Origin: Ectopseudomonas alcaliphila
Lineage (GTDB): Bacteria > Pseudomonadota > Gammaproteobacteria > Pseudomonadales > Pseudomonadaceae
DNA length: 64,000 nucleotides
NCBI RefSeq assembly: GCF_900101755.1
Contig: NZ_FNAE01000001.1
Location: 558,001-622,000, forward strand
Direction of reading: 5' to 3'
In this document: positions 62,898 to 64,000 of the stretch, piece after piece
Position numbering within the stretch: the stretch's first letter is position 1
Layout of the letters: every line of letters starts with the position of its first letter
Program-made: the position numbers and the translations under genes
The notes under the pieces: generated by a model
What the model was told of the DNA's origin: nothing
What the model saw: the letters and a program-made list of their open reading frames with translations, nothing else
Database searches by the model: none

Positions 62898-64000
62898 CTA
62901 TCGGGCCCGGGCGAGGCGCCAGAGCCGGGCGATATCCGTGGTACGCGCCTGCAATTCACCCGCCGCGCCGGCCATCGCCTGCTCCAGTGACAGCGGGCCC
63001 GGCGCCAGGCTGAATGCGGCCTCGATACCAGCCTCGTACAGCGCCTGATAGTTATCGCCCAGACTACCGGACAGCGCGATAACCGGCACGCCGGCAGCAC
63101 GCGCCACGCGCGCTACGCCGACCGGTGTCTTGCCGTGCAGGGTCTGGGCATCCATACGCCCTTCCCCGGTAATCACCAGATCCGCGTTCGCCACTGCGGC
63201 GGCGAGGCCGGACAGTTCGGCCACCAGTGCGATGCCGGGACGGAAACTCGCCTTGAGGAAGGCACGGGCAGCGAACCCCAGACCACCAGCGGCGCCGACA
63301 CCTGGAAACCCGGCGTGATCCTCGCCCAGCGTTGCCGCTACGATACGGGCGAAGTGACCGAGTGCCGTATCCAGCTCCGCGACATGTTCAGGCGTCGCCC
63401 CCTTCTGCGGACCGAACACCGCGGATGCGCCACGTGGCCCGCACAAGGGATTGTCGACATCAGCGGCGACCTCGATCTGCACCTTGAGCAGACGCGAATC
63501 CAGCCCGCTCAGGTCAAGCTGGTCGAGACCGGCCAACGCCGCGCCGCCCGGCGCCAGCTCATGCCCCTCGGCATCGAGAAAACGCCCCCCCAGCGCCTGT
63601 AACAGGCCGACACCGGCGTCATTGGTGGCACTGCCGCCCAATCCCAGAATGATTCGCGTAGCCCCGGCATCCAGCGCCTCACGGATCAGCTCGCCAGTGC
63701 CGAAGCTGCTGGCCAGACGGGCATCGCGCTGTTCACGCGGCACCCAGTGCAGACCACTGGCAGCCGCCATTTCGATGACCGCCGTGCCCTGCCCCAGCCA
63801 GCCCCAATGCGCCTTGACCGGCGCCCCCATGGGGCCACGCACCTCACGCTCACGACGCTCACCGCCAACGGCGGCCAGCAACGCATCGACCGTGCCCTCG
63901 CCGCCATCGGCCATTGGCCGCAGCAAACACTCGGCTTCGGGAAACACCTGCTGCCAACCGCGGGCGATGGCAGCGGCCACATCGGGCGCGCTGAGGCTCT
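62898..64000 (-). CDS. Glycerate kinase (GarK/GlxK family), 5' end outside window
   Basis: The visible 367 residues are nearly the complete enzyme; only about 12-15 N-terminal residues are missing, because the window opens in the SLSAPDVAAAIARGW segment that normally follows a MKIVIAPDSFKD start. It phosphorylates D-glycerate to 2-phosphoglycerate in glyoxylate/glycerate use. Motifs are PMADGGEGTVDALL, ILGLGGSATNDAGVGLLQAL and ADLVITGEGRMDAQTLHGKT. A GTG codon inside at 63980 is not the start. Confidence 0.93.
   Translation of the reverse strand, partial: SLSAPDVAAAIARGWQQVFPEAECLLRPMADGGEGTVDALLAAVGGERREREVRGPMGAPVKAHWGWLGQGTAVIEMAAASGLHWVPREQRDARLASSFGTGELIREALDAGATRIILGLGGSATNDAGVGLLQALGGRFLDAEGHELAPGGAALAGLDQLDLSGLDSRLLKVQIEVAADVDNPLCGPRGASAVFGPQKGATPEHVAELDTALGHFARIVAATLGEDHAGFPGVGAAGGLGFAARAFLKASFRPGIALVAELSGLAAAVANADLVITGEGRMDAQTLHGKTPVGVARVARAAGVPVIALSGSLGDNYQALYEAGIEAAFSLAPGPLSLEQAMAGAAGELQARTTDIARLWRLARAR

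Noticed and set aside
1..64000. CRISPR arrays, tRNA/rRNA genes, IS elements, prophage or plasmid-origin features
   Set aside because: No regularly spaced direct repeats, tRNA cloverleafs with CCA ends, transposase or integrase motifs, or replication genes were found.

Overview
The window is a high-GC proteobacterial chromosome segment and is almost certainly from Pseudomonas, most like the P. mendocina/oleovorans/alcaligenes side of the genus (the species call is inference). Two blocks of gene order match P. aeruginosa from memory: the PA3299-PA3308 region (fadD1, fadD2, alpha/beta hydrolase, phaJ ... phrS, alkB-like, small protein, rapA) and the PA0751-PA0773 region (tctA/B/C, opdH, tctD/E ... 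sdhE, nadB, algU-mucABCD, lepA, lepB, rnc, era, recO, pdxJ). A third block matches PA1052-PA1059 (glycerate kinase, glycine-zipper lipoprotein, multisubunit cation/proton antiporter). About 60 protein genes were found. No tRNA, rRNA, CRISPR array, IS element or prophage was seen.

Layout. 1-4.3 kb: a class III aminotransferase, a YggS-like PLP protein and a BenE-type carrier on the minus strand, divergent from a MocR-type (GntR-aminotransferase) regulator. 4.3-9.8 kb: two tandem acyl-CoA synthetases (fadD1, fadD2), divergent from a lipase-like hydrolase and phaJ, which together link fatty-acid activation to beta-oxidation and polyhydroxyalkanoate precursors. 9.8-13.7 kb: codB - PucR-type regulator - codA for cytosine use, behind a palindrome and a probable sigma-54 promoter. 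13.7-17.2 kb: repeats and an AaeXAB-like efflux operon (FUSC protein, DUF1656 protein, HlyD-like protein) preceded by a SlyA/MarR-type palindrome. 17.3-19 kb: an ANR-box-controlled short transcript that looks like the sRNA PhrS and carries a CcoM-like 38-residue ORF, then a 53-residue protein, an AlkB-like dioxygenase and a 97-residue protein. 19-27.2 kb: rapA, an ECF sigma factor with a long C-terminal extension, lysoplasmalogenase, cmoA-cmoB and a LysR regulator. 27.3-37.7 kb: the minus-strand lepA-lepB-DUF4845-rnc-era-recO-pdxJ and algU-mucA-mucB-mucC-mucD operons. 38-43 kb: nadB, ygfX-sdhE, ygfZ, an HDOD protein and a solute-binding protein. 43-50.8 kb: a complete tricarboxylate uptake locus, with TctED, the OpdH porin, TctCBA and an AbrB-family membrane protein, ending in a strong terminator. 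50.8-56.1 kb: pseudouridine synthase, lipoprotein, FAD oxidoreductase, small membrane protein, GNAT and EamA exporter. 56.2-64 kb: the six-gene mrp/sha/pha antiporter operon with A and B fused, a glycine-zipper lipoprotein and a truncated glycerate kinase.

The most unusual items are non-coding. A ~125-140 nt element occurs twice (14870-15011 and 18490-18614). Each copy directly abuts the stop codon of a minus-strand gene inside a gene pair. Its three predicted helices differ in sequence between the copies but stay complementary within each copy, which is strong evidence for selected structure. The second is the PhrS-like transcript, whose ORF resembles the cbb3 oxidase subunit CcoM, so this locus may be a dual-function RNA. 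Several candidate control sites are also described: an ANR box, a sigma-54 promoter, a SlyA-like box, a TctD direct repeat and Crc/Hfq A-rich motifs. No wholly new multi-gene system is evident; most genes belong to known families.
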